A stretch of DNA of 64,000 nt, taken from positions 46,280,650-46,344,649 of the forward strand of contig NC_016134.3 in NCBI RefSeq assembly GCF_000005505.3, written 5' to 3'. Under the pieces are notes generated by a model. It saw only the letters and a program-made list of their open reading frames with translations, searched no databases and was not told where the DNA came from. The number at the start of each line of letters is the position of its first letter. Position 1 is the first letter of the stretch. This stretch comes from Brachypodium distachyon. Its lineage: Eukaryota > Streptophyta > Magnoliopsida > Poales > Poaceae. The position numbers were made by a program, and so were the translations under genes. This document shows positions 1 through 10,666 of this stretch, piece after piece.

Positions 1-443
1 GTTGCGGATTGCGCTAGGCCGGCTATATATGCTGATTAATTGCTCCCGACTGTACGGTGCTCTCCGTAGACGTATACGTTGCTAGTTTTTGTCATTAAAA
101 AATGCACCATTGACACAAAGTATGAATCTGCCATCTTATGAAACTTTGAATTCAAATCAAACCCATAGCTCGAAAAAAAAAACATAGACCGATTCAATTT
201 CGAATTAGAGTATGAATTTGACCCACCATTGAAACATACACTATATCTATCCCATTTTTTTCTCATGTTTCAAATTAGAATTTGCAATTGCGCTGCATCG
301 AAACATACACTATATAGTGTCAACGCCATGGTTTATTTTTCAAAAAACAAATGCGATTTAGCTTTGAGAGCAACGGGTAGCTTGTGTTGTGACCGGGGTA
401 GATACATTGTCAATTTGCCATTCTATATCTTGAGAACGTGTCC

Positions 444-703
444 TGCTCCGTCCACAAATAAGTGTACATCTAGTTTTGTCTTAAGTCAAACTTTTTAAGG
501 TTTGACCAACATTTTAGAAAAAAGTAGCAATACACATGACATCAAATTGTTATATTATGAAACTACTCCATTTCAAAACGGATCTAATGATGCTAGTTTG
601 GTGTCATAAGTATTGCTACGTTTTCCAATAAAGTCGTTCAACTTTTAATATCTTTGACTTAGTACAAATCTAAAAGTACATTTATTTGCGGACGGAGGGA
701 GTA
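444..703. repeat. Stowaway-like MITE, decayed left end
   Basis: The right end reads GCGGACGGAGGGAGTA and the left end is the degraded inverse (TGCTCCGTCC then ACAAATAAG). Inner arms also pair: AAATAAGTGTAC on the left against GTACATTTATTT on the right. Size and ends fit Tc1/mariner-type Stowaway MITEs, which insert at TA. No coding capacity. Confidence 0.6.
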
Positions 704-970
704 TTTCGTTTTTTAAAGTAAGATCGTCCACCGGTATAGGTACTCTACGAGGAACTCTTTGACTGGAGTGTTACACAGAATGTGTTGCCATTCATATCTG
801 TCGGCGAGGTTCGCCGAAAATGTGTTGTTCCACGCATGAATTGCTAAATCGATGATTTTTTTTTTGCTGTATGTACATACTGTGCCCACAAGTCTTTTTT
901 TTTTTTTGCTGTATGATTGTTTTTTTTTCACAAGTCACGAGTACTATTAACATTGTTGCTTGAATGAATT

Positions 971-1091
971 CCATAGCACATCTCAGGTTCCTTTTTTTTA
1001 GATCAGGCACGTCTCAGTTTCCATAAAAGCTGCTTTCGCCATAGCACATCTCAGTTTCCTTTTTTTTTTAGATCAGGCACGTCTCAGTTTC
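971..1091. repeat. Direct tandem duplication, about 68-bp period
   Basis: A block starting CCATAGCACATCTCAG, followed by a T-run and AGATCAGGCACGTCTCAG, occurs at 971 and again at 1039, almost unchanged. The T-runs (8 to 9 bases) suggest slippage or a duplicated retroelement tail. No gene is associated. Confidence 0.7.
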
Positions 1092-4000
1092 AGGCGCTGG
1101 TACAGCAAACATACATAGGGCCCATTATAGCTATGGCCGAAAGAAGGCCGCCCTCTCAGACCAGCCCATTTCGTTCTCAGCTCGTTGGACCTGTGTGGCC
1201 GACTTGCAAAAGAAAAGAAGAAAAAACGTTAGCTAGGTTGCCTTCGCCTCCCTCAAACCCTCACCACCGGCCACGCATTTCTGCGAGTTTCCTTAATTAA
1301 TTTTACCGACATAAATTTGCCTGGTCGTGCATGCTAGCCAGTCCACTAGCAATGCATATGAAACACACGCGATCTGAAAAATACAGAAACAAGAATCCAA
1401 ACAGAAGGATCCATATACCCATGAGGACGGTGCACGGTCGATTAATTCGGAAAGATGGAAAACGAGACGCACCACGCGTGCCGAGATCGAAAGAACATGA
1501 CACCAGACGACACTGATTCCCGTCCACTTTACACGGACAGAATCTCTCTCTGTCGTTTCACCCAAATCTCTGTTCTTCGTCGACGTACGACTGCCCCGGG
1601 CGGGGGCCAAGTTGTTGCATTGCCTGCCCGAGAGGTAACGTCGATCGGGACCTTTTGTGTACTCTTGTCGTGATAAACAAAAGAAGCCAGTACTAGCATG
1701 CATACTGTAATGTCAGTGAGTCGACAATCGTAACCATCCAATCAATTTTTTTAATCTATCAAATCTACATTAATTTTACATGAATCTCAATGATTGAATC
1801 AAAAAGTTATGATCATCGACTAAGAGATAGTTAATTCTCAGTCGTCTCAGAAATAGCAAAACCGTACCGTAATATCCAGCATCAATCGCCTAGGGAGACT
1901 AATATAACTGTACTTTACGACCTTTTAGGATGGATGGATAGCCCACAATTTGCCCAATAGATCAACAGAGTCATGTACTCTATTGCCCAATCGTCTGGAT
2001 CTGTATTAAGTAGTTGCACGATCAGAGTAAAAAAACAGGCCACGATTTTCTTGTTCGAAGCAAGCTAGTAGCACGCACGCGCGAGAATCTATGTGGGCGC
2101 ATACGGCCAAGCGCGACCTCTGGACCGACGGAGCGCGCACGTCGTGGTCCGGCCGTCGTAGCGCTAGCTCTCGACGATGGCGACGTGCGTGATAGTGGCG
2201 CCTCTGCATAGTCTTTGCGGCGGTGCCGCCCCGCTAGATCTCTCCAACGATCGAACCATCCAGCGCCGGCGGCTTTGGTCATGCATATATTCGTACGTGA
2301 GCGGCTGCGTCACGGCCAAGGCACACCGGCCCGCCGGCCGGCCGTCTCTGTCCCGGCAAGGAATTAAAAACAGGGTTCTCCGGTTCTGCATGCACGCGTG
2401 CGCCGGCTAAATTTTAAAAGGCGTTCAACACGGGTAGGGAACCGGATTAACACGAAAGGCGAATTGAATTTGGGTCCTATGCATGCACCAGTCACCGGCT
2501 AGGTACCGACCATGCGCCGTCTACAACTGCTTGGCTCGGTGGTAGGGGTTGATTTTTACTGGCTAGCTAGCTAGGAATGTATGGTCATTAGCCATTCATT
2601 GGTAATCTTCTCCTTGGATAGTCCACTCCACTAAGGGACTCTTTTCTGACTTAATTAATCATGCAATGGCATATTGCCTAGGTTTCCAAGAAAGAAAAAA
2701 CATGTATGCTGGCTATCGCCTTGACCAAGTCTGTTTTTGCCAACGAGATTTACATATAGGGATTTTTGTGAAATAAAAAAAAGGTCTTATGGCATATATA
2801 GGGACCTAGCTAGATTGCCTTTGTATCATCCCAGTCCTTTTTTTTTTGAAGAAACTTTTTTTTTCATTTTTTTTAAGAAACATCCCAGTCCTTATGAGTT
2901 ATGACAAACAAGAAACACGGTGTTGTGGTGGCTATAGCCTATAAACGACGTACGTGCTTACTTAATTTGGAGGGCACAAGTACTGCGATTAATTACCCAC
3001 TTCCTAAAGGGTTTGAATTGGTCCTCTAGATAGTTTTGACTGGCCTAGCTAGTTAGTGCACGATCACTTTATTGTCCTGCCTGTGATGATAACAAAATCC
3101 CTGTGTGTTAGCTGCAAAAAGGGTCACATAATACATAGTGCGCATGCACGCGCACTAGCTAGCTAAAGAGATAGAGAAGAAGTGTAAACAAAGGAAAGAG
3201 CAAGAAAGATGACAGAAAGGAGGATCCTAGTGGGGTTTCAGAATGTGCTGATGGCTACTGCTTGATGTGATCGATGGGAGGGAGGAGAGAGAGATCGACC
3301 GTGACACACACGCGCTTTTGTTTCCTTGCTCTAGATTCAACCTAGCTAGCTCGATCTCTGCTTACGTCGTGCCAACGAGAAAAACGGCTCATGCATACAT
3401 GCATATCCTCGTTACTCTACTCCTCTTCAACGTTTCCAACCGTACGTTACTGTGTTGTGTAGTCTTTTGGATGCACGTTTTCTTAGATGATACGATTAAT
3501 TGATGCAGAGGCCAGGGATCATTTCCTCTTTTCGACATTTTTTAGATGAAAAGGGCCTCGCCCCTGTTCCACTTATCTCATACAAATGAAACATGGTTCT
3601 GTCTTCAGCGTTTTACACAGAAGATATGTTAATTTCATGCATGCGTAAATTAACCAAATAACTTGCACACGTGTAAGGGTTGATATTTAATTTGCACACA
3701 CATATTGCTGATTAAACTTGTACTCTTTATTTACTTTCATAAAAATTCGATGAAGTACCAAACTTGTATATATCGCTATAATGGTATAGATATTGTTGAA
3801 TGTTATGGTGATCAACCAATTTCCCACCTCAAACAAAAAGACCGTGTGAAAAACACGCGTAACACACGACAAAGATGCACGGTGGGATCTACAGGGGAAA
3901 CTACTAATTAAAGGCAAAAACTTTGTTGGTGTGCAATGCAATGTTTTCATGGGTTGGTTGTTATCATTACTTGTTAGTGCCTAATGGAGGGGGGTTGTTT

Positions 4001-4750
4001 TCGGCCTGTCCGCCATACTTACCACCAGTATACACGCACTATATGTTTCCATGTTATTTCATGTTTCAGCTGCAAAGTCTAGTTGGCAACATGCAAACGA
4101 TTCTTAGCTCCACCAGACTCTAGCACAATCACACAAATGGAGTAGGCATGCCCCCAAAATGTTGGTCGGGCCCCATATGCACCCTAATGTTTTGTGATCT
4201 CATCCTTACATGTATACAACTAACTATACATGCTTGGTATGTTATTGCAGAGTGCCGACTTCAGTTAGTTCCCTCGTATAAGCTCTTAAATCAATAAAAT
4301 TTGGTTGTGTGCATCATTTTGATTCAGAAGTCGGGAGTTTCAACCTCTTTTTCGAAAGAAAAAAAGTTAGTTCCCTCGTAGCAAAGCATGCCCCCATTTT
4401 AATTTGCCCCATAAATCTAGTTTTGTCATTTGCAATTCAAATTAAAAGCATGAGTTGATTGACTCTTCCATACAAATTGTCGTTCGAGATCCAAGTCCTA
4501 ATAACCAAAGGAAGTGCCAACCGCGGTCAAGGACTCAAGGGACAGCATGGAACAAAATAAAAAGAGCAGCTAACAGGTGGCATGCTTGCTTTTATGTATC
4601 TTAGGAGGGCAGTCCTTCACTTCACTTAGCTAGGTAGGCCAGTGCTGTTTTCAAAATAAGAATAAAGAATTTGTCAAAAGAAGAAGAAGAAGAATACAAA
4701 AAGGCCAGTGGCATTTCCTGAAATAAGCTCTTAAATATTTGGACATTCTC
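1092..4750. other. Intergenic DNA, no supported gene
   Basis: GC-rich patches near 1400-1650 and 2050-2400 give open frames of 60 to 136 codons on both strands, but these overlap in several frames, lack recognisable domains and mostly use non-ATG starts. A short direct repeat (CATCCCAGTCCTT at about 2828 and 2881) brackets T-rich DNA. I see no RNA gene or intact mobile element here. Confidence 0.5.
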
Positions 4751-4762
4751 TACAAACACTTC

Positions 4763-4770
4763 TTTAAATA
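4763..4770 (+). promoter_or_regulatory. Candidate TATA box of the MGNC-protein gene
   Basis: TTTAAATA lies 169 bases before the ATG at 4939. A start site about 30 bases downstream would give a CA-rich leader (CACAGACACACACTC) of about 140 bases, normal for a plant mRNA. Position and composition only; no expression evidence. Confidence 0.4.
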
Positions 4771-4938
4771 GAGCACCACACTCGTCTGTCCAACCCCCCA
4801 CTTACACAGACACACACTCATAACACAGAGGCGCACTTGCACTTGCGAATTGCAATCGTTCCACTGCGCGTGCCTCCGGAGCCTCGTAGCTCATCACCAG
4901 TCATATTCTCGCAGCTCTCAGCTCATCGCGGGCTGGCC

Positions 4939-5358
4939 ATGGGGAACTGCCTTGTGATCCAAGACAGGAAGGAGATCAAGGTCATGAGCATCGTCGACGA
5001 GGAGATCCTCAAGGCGCTGCCGCCGCCAATAAGCTTCCCCTCAAAGGGCGCCGTGTTCCCGCCGTCGTCCCACGGCTTCTCCGGCACCGGCTCCGATGAC
5101 GCTGCCGAGAAGAAGGCGCCTTCTGCTGCTGCCGCCGATGTCCCGGGCGCCATGGTGAGGGTAAAGCTGGTGATCAGCAAGCAGGAGCTGCGGAGGATGC
5201 TGGGCAAGGACGACCAGGCCAGCTTGTCCCTGGACGACATGATGGCTCTCATGAGAAGAAGAGCAGAGCAGGAAGAGCAGGAGAGCAGTTGCTGCAGAGG
5301 GTGGCGCCCTGCCTTGCATAGCATACCTGAAGGCAGCGTGATTTGTTCTACTAGCTAG
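4939..5358 (+). CDS. Small MGNC-start protein, DUF4228/PADRE-like (139 aa)
   Basis: A single-exon frame of 139 codons. The first ATG in frame is at 4939; upstream codons continue open but have no ATG. The protein starts MGNCLVIQ: Gly2 is a likely N-myristoylation site and Cys4 a possible palmitoylation site, so membrane attachment is inferred. A charged strand follows (KEIKVMSIVDEEIL, residues 12-25), then a Pro/Ser/Ala-rich linker (about 28-75), then a basic segment VRVKLVISKQELRRML (about 76-91) and an acidic/basic helix. This layout resembles small plant DUF4228 (PADRE) proteins, often stress-responsive, but I do not identify a specific orthologue and the biochemical role is unknown. The C-terminal SSCCRGW adds further cysteines. 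The stop TAG is followed by CTAGCTAGC repeats in the 3' flank. Codon use is GC-rich, as in many short grass genes. Confidence 0.75.
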   Translation: MGNCLVIQDRKEIKVMSIVDEEILKALPPPISFPSKGAVFPPSSHGFSGTGSDDAAEKKAPSAAAADVPGAMVRVKLVISKQELRRMLGKDDQASLSLDDMMALMRRRAEQEEQESSCCRGWRPALHSIPEGSVICSTS

Positions 5359-5728
5359 CTAGCACATGGAATTAAACTATTTTGGGAGCTAGCTAGCTGG
5401 AATAAGTGCACATATATATGTGTGGATCCTTAATAAGCATGAGAAAGATGCATGTTTATGTATAGATTACATGTGGATAGATAGAGCGAAGATGGACCCT
5501 GCCGCCGGTAGATTTGCTAGGAGTTTTGAGATAGGGATTCTCTTCATCTTGTCTTTTGTTGGTTGCATGCGTGCATGTAAGACGAGGTAAAGATAGTCCT
5601 GGAAATCAAACAAGATCTTATACATGGAACACTCGTGATTGTCAAGCTTAATTTTCTTTGCCATGTGGACTAAAAGTGGAGATGATCTAAATAATTTGCT
5701 ACTACTTGTTTGAGTTTTGTTTATCCTT

Positions 5729-5975
5729 TTTTTTTAAGGGCAAAGACGGTCAATTCCCGTCATTCGATTAGATAGAAAAAGAGTTCTGTACAAGGCGCCC
5801 TAAGCAAGGGCACTGAGATACAAAAGGGAGGAGTAAAAGAAGTAAAAAAGGAAGGCAAAAGCCTAATCTCCCGGGTCGTTATAGCACGCCCGTATGCTGC
5901 CCTGGATATCCTCCCAAATAAGATGGGCCACATCGATGGCCGGCAGCGCGCGATGTTCGATGAAGATCGATCATC
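5729..5975 (-). repeat. Probable 3' end of a non-LTR retroelement (minus strand)
   Basis: A T-run at about 5729-5737 (a poly-A tail read on the minus strand) is followed by GGGCAAAGACGGTCAATTCC and a moderately GC-rich stretch. This is the usual look of the tail of an inserted, 5'-truncated LINE or SINE in grass genomes. No protein domain is visible, so the family is uncertain. Confidence 0.35.
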
Positions 5976-7639
5976 TTAATTACATGTACTTCATCGATGG
6001 TGCAATCGACATGAGTAACTAGTTTGCTGTTCTTTATTTATTTTAAAAAGAACTTGCATGTAAGTGGTGGGATTAATTATACACAAACTCATACTTGCTA
6101 TTATTTAAGTCAACTTGTACCAATCAAGTGCACCAGACTCATTTCCTAAACAATCTTTATCTATTATTTAAGTCAACTTGTTTTGCAATTTAATTAGAAA
6201 ATGTTGAGGAAAAACAAACCTTAAAATATGTCCGCAACCTAGCGAAGCTTGCTGGTACTCTAGAGCACCAGCGGCTGAAATGGCTACCACAAGCTAGACA
6301 CACTTTGCCCCAATACACACAGATGAGAAGATCCATCTAGAGAAGCCGCCCCACTTGGTCTCGACATCACTCAACACCCAATGATCCGACGACCCATATT
6401 CTTCGACATAAGGACCACAGAAGCACCAATCGCAACAACGCTTTTCCAAGCTCACGCAAAGACAAGCAACAATGTTCCTCTCCATTGTGCCCTCTACAAG
6501 TCAGCTTTGATTTTGAAAGCATTCCTCGCAAAGAGAAAGTTGCAAAGGCTCGCGCGCACCACTATAATCGCTGAAGAGTGTGCAACACAAGTCATCCTCC
6601 AGAGTCGTTGTTATCGTCGTCCCATTGACGATGCTACACCTCTAACTTCATCACAACGGCGAAACGGTGCATAAAAGACCCAACCAATATGCAGGATAAC
6701 GACAACGGAGCCCATCTCTATACATAGATGACTGAACCAAAAATAAATTTTATGGGACATGGCCTCGAAGTCATAGAGGCTTGCGTGAGGGTGAGGCCCC
6801 TCCCTAAATTGTTAAAACTTCGGTGAAACTAGAATAAAAACATTATTGGTTATAAATTGTTCGGTCCGGTTCACAAACAAAGCGAAAATATTAATGAAAC
6901 TTGCAAATCTTATAGTGAAACTGAAGTAAAAATCTATAGATAAAATTTAAAATATTCAAATTTCATTTTTATTATACTAAAATTTCAGACAACCCCCCCG
7001 CCCCCCCTATCAAGGCTAAAAAAGTTGAGCGAGAATTGAATGCACGATCACACACTTGGTTTCAGCTCTTTTCTGTGTTCTTATTTTTCTGCAGGGAAAG
7101 CTGAGACCAATTAAGCTTGGGTAGGGCCACGGTGGAGGCGTGGTATGTGCGTGTTCTAGAGATTTGAGTGGAGGGATTAACAATAATAAGAGTGTATAGT
7201 AGTACTTTGCAAGAGGACTGAATCAAGAAAGATATTTTCCACGCTCCAATTAACGAGTCCTTGCATGTCATCGACAAAATCTGGTCGTGATCATACATGG
7301 ATGATGGTGGATGATTCTATCCATCTATTTCATCCGTCCACTAATTAGGTCAGTGAAGGTCTGAAGGCGACATCGAGTCAACACCATGTTGTTAGTGCTT
7401 CAGTTTTTTTTTAGAGCAAGTTCGTGCTTTAGTTGGTCCTTAAGCAACGGAGAAGATGTTGGGCTGAGCTGGGCCGTCTAGTACAATCCGTCTTGAACCA
7501 TCCGCCAAGGCATATCGAATTACTATTATTTTAAGCGGGCTTAGCCCATCTGCCACAGTTCGATGTAGCCCAATTTTATCCCCTAGTTTCCTCCAGCCCA
7601 TGTATTGCGCCACTAAGCCTGGGCCTGCCGACAAAAAAT
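5976..7639. other. Intergenic DNA, probable TE debris
   Basis: A GC-balanced stretch at about 6260-6720 differs in composition from its AT-rich surroundings and holds a 97-codon open frame without a recognisable domain; it may be debris of a retroelement. A run of C residues occurs at about 6995-7008. No gene is supported. Confidence 0.4.
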
Positions 7640-8160
7640 AAAGGCCCTACGGAGAAAGAGATCGTGCTCGTGCGTGCGTGCCAATTGCCATGCTGCCAGC
7701 GCAGAGCCCATCCGCCTCAAATCTCGATTCTTCAGCCTCAGAACTCGGAAAGACTCCGTCTCCGTTCCGTTCGGCAACGTCGGCCGGCTGCTGCCCCGCT
7801 CAGCTCTCAGCTCAGGCGACCACGCCGGCGGATCCGGACTGTGTCAGATCGTGAACTCTATCCCATCCGTCTTCGCGCCTTCTAGGGGACAGGCAGAGGC
7901 GCCACAGCTGCCCGACCAATTCAATCCATCCACCCCGAGGTACGCCGGGCGAATCCCTCCTGATGCTGACACCTTAGCTTCGCTGTGCTTGTGCTTGGAT
8001 CAGATGGGGATTCCGACGAGTTGGAACAGGGTTGGGTGCCGGCGCGGATGCCGCAGTGGTTTAGTTCCACCAAAAGCTCAGGATAGTCCCCGCGTGCGCG
8101 CGTCCGGAAGTCGCGATCCATTACGAGCCGCGCGCCTTTTCGTTTCCGTGAACAGCTCAG
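7640..8160 (+). other. GC-rich promoter/5' UTR-like block
   Basis: This block is much richer in CG than the DNA on either side and contains a possible splice donor (CCCCGAG then GTACGC, near 7940). An open frame runs through it but starts with GTG and has no domain. It could be an upstream alternative first exon of the SAC phosphatase gene or the remnant of another gene's 5' end. The function is inferred from composition only. Confidence 0.3.
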
Positions 8161-9189
8161 GATGTAGAATGGGGATTGATTTTTCGTACTGTACTATTTC
8201 ACAGTATATATCATTTGCTAGCTATCGGTTGATTGTCAGCTTGCCTGATCCTGATCCAAAATTGACCTATAGGGTCAGACAGAGAACCAGATTACTCGTT
8301 ATTGACGGAGGACGGACAAATTTTGATGTAGGACGAATTCCTATCCTAACTTCATGAGTTAATATAGATGTTACATTTAATATTTTTCTAAGTTTACAAA
8401 ATATGTTTTAATAAATTTGGTTTTTTCAGACTTTTTATGATGCATTTTTTTATTGTTACATATTATGATATATCGTTTACTGATATTTATGTTAATTATT
8501 AATTTTCATCATATTATATGTGAAATCAATCATAATTGAAAGATCGTAATACAGATATCTATAACATAGAATATACAACAATTATTATGATTTGCAAACA
8601 GTTCTTCGGTGGGATGAACAGATGATCAACAACTCAAATCTATCGTCTACACAATTTGAAACATAGTCACGTGAGTCTGTCAAAATCAGAACTCATAAAA
8701 CAATAATACACCACGTGGGCATGATTATCATATCAAATGTAATTAAATAAGATGATTTCTCTATCAATTTTCATTAAGCAAGAAATACGAGTAAATGTAT
8801 AACAGTTAAGACACCAATGAGCAATGATACATGGACATCAACAATAGATAGCCAAAATAACTAAGAGCGCAGACGTCGCGTCTCCCGAAGAACCTGTCTT
8901 TGCAGGTTATATTGTTGTCGATTGCGCAAAGTCACGTTGGAACGCCACACACACCATCTCACACGGTCGTTGAAGACTGGCTGCCGAGTGCAGGCGACAA
9001 TTGACCCGTGTCATTGCCTCCTACGACGTCTTTCTCAGACCCTGTTCAAATGCATAGCTTGGCAAGTCGTCGATTCAGAGTTAAATTAATCGAAATTTTG
9101 CAGATTTATTTTATATAAAAACACAAATGCAAAATTTAAAAGACCAAACAAATGTACATCTAGTAAGCAGTAAGGATTTAATCATTTGT
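8161..9189. other. AT-rich spacer
   Basis: AT-rich DNA without open frames of note. I see no domain-bearing frame, RNA gene or clear terminal inverted repeats. Confidence 0.5.
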
Positions 9190-9335
9190 CTTAGAATTAA
9201 TCCTGTCTCCTTGCCGAGCGACCCTCGCACCGCGGATCGGACCTCGCTGACTTTGGGTGGCAAGCGCCGCCACTCATCACGCTGCCGAGCGCCCGAGCCC
9301 CCTAGCTCGTCTTCCTCCGAGCGCCTCCACCGCAG
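9190..9335 (+). promoter_or_regulatory. Probable non-coding first exon of the SAC gene
   Basis: A CG-rich block ends in a good donor (CACCGCAG then GTTACT, after 9335). A matching acceptor TTTATTTCAG precedes the ATG at 10667 by 11 bases, so a 5' UTR intron of about 1.3 kb is likely. The open frames seen here in several phases are composition effects. Transcript data would be needed for the start site. Confidence 0.4.
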
Positions 9336-9800
9336 GTTACTCTCCCCTTCGATTCTCTCGCTCCCGACCGTTTCTCCTCCCATCACCCCACGAACGGATT
9401 CCGCCCTTTAGATCCCCGTTTCATAATCTTCCCCAATTCGTAACTGAGGCAAAAATCAAGGTAGGGCGGCCGCCCTACCTTGCCCTACTGGGTCCTCCGC
9501 CCGTGTTCCTCATGGCCCGAGATCTCCAGTACTAGCGGTCGGTCTGCCTAGGTGCTCAATGACTGCAGGCTGCCTCCTTTCCACGCTTCCACCATCTGTG
9601 AATCGCCGTTTGAATAGCAGGGTTCAAGGCAGTAGATCTCTTCCTCTGCAGCTGAATTGTGTTTCCCCCATTGCCTCCAAAGCGATTTTGACCTGGGGCA
9701 TGGATCGCAGCTTGTTCAGCCGTCGTACAGTTGTCCATGCCCAAGGTCCAGTTTATTTAGCACTAAAGGTTCTGACATTCTGTTGTTATGGATTATTTAC

Positions 9801-10050
9801 TACCTCTGCTCCAAAACTGATTATGTTTAGAAAGCACACAGTCAAAGTTCTCTATCTTGGACAACTAACTAGTAAAACAACTGTATATGTTGGCTAGATA
9901 GAACTCGTGTCATTAGATTTTCATGAAAATACTTAAGCATAATCGTTTATGAATATTTGCTTATATATTCATCCAAAATTAATAATCAAAGTTGCATACT
10001 GAGTACTGTGAATAGTAAATTACATCATCTATTTTGGAAGGGAGGGAGTA
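9801..10050. repeat. Stowaway-like MITE in the SAC 5' UTR intron
   Basis: Ends are TACCTCTGCTCCAAAACTG on the left and TTTTGGAAGGGAGGGAGTA on the right, inverted copies of each other with TA at both edges. It is about 250 bp and non-coding. The position is between the putative UTR exon and the coding start of the SAC phosphatase gene. Confidence 0.7.
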
Positions 10051-10666
10051 TTTTAGCAGAAAGCTTTAGTTCCGTAAACACCATTGTGACCTTTTCTCTT
10101 CTGCACACCACCCACAATTATTTTGTTGTTCCAAAATTCAATCAGACTCCTGACTTCCCATTCCTCCATCAAATTTAAACTTAACATGTTAGATGGTGTG
10201 GAAAAATCTGTTAATTATGATATATCAAGCATACTTTGCTAGTCATATTGATGGGGAAAATTTACTTTGAGGAGATTTTAGGTAGAGACAAAGCAGCAGA
10301 TACAAAAAGAAGAGGAGCATGAAAGGAAATGGAAGAGAGTGGAACAAATTGTATTTAGGCTAATATGTCGACGCTTGCATTTCTTTTATTCTTTTAGTTG
10401 AAATCAATTTAATGAATAGATGACATCAGGATTATCTAATTTGAGACGAACAATATTTTTTGGTGGTGTTTAGTGCAGAAGTAGTTACACCGTGTTTTAG
10501 TGTAACCCCATGATTTGTGGTTGTTTTCTTAATGTATCCTCATTATTTTAAGGGTATGATCACATTGTAGAGCATTGCATTTATCAACCTTGTTATTTGT
10601 ATACATATTGTTGTTCACTAGACTTGCCGTTGGTGGTACTTTTCATTTATTTCAGGGTTCCCTATC

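Noticed and set aside
1293..1703. 136-codon minus-strand frame and overlapping plus-strand frames
   Set aside because: Several phases are open at once, with no domain or promoter context; not accepted as a gene.
3196..3330. Possible miRNA-like hairpin (AGAGCAAGAAA with TTTCCTTGCTCT)
   Set aside because: Stem is short with a loop over 100 bases, and no known plant miRNA sequence was recognised in it.
7674..8357. 227-codon open frame in the GC-rich block
   Set aside because: It begins with GTG, has no recognisable domain, and overlaps other open frames in different phases; composition explains it.
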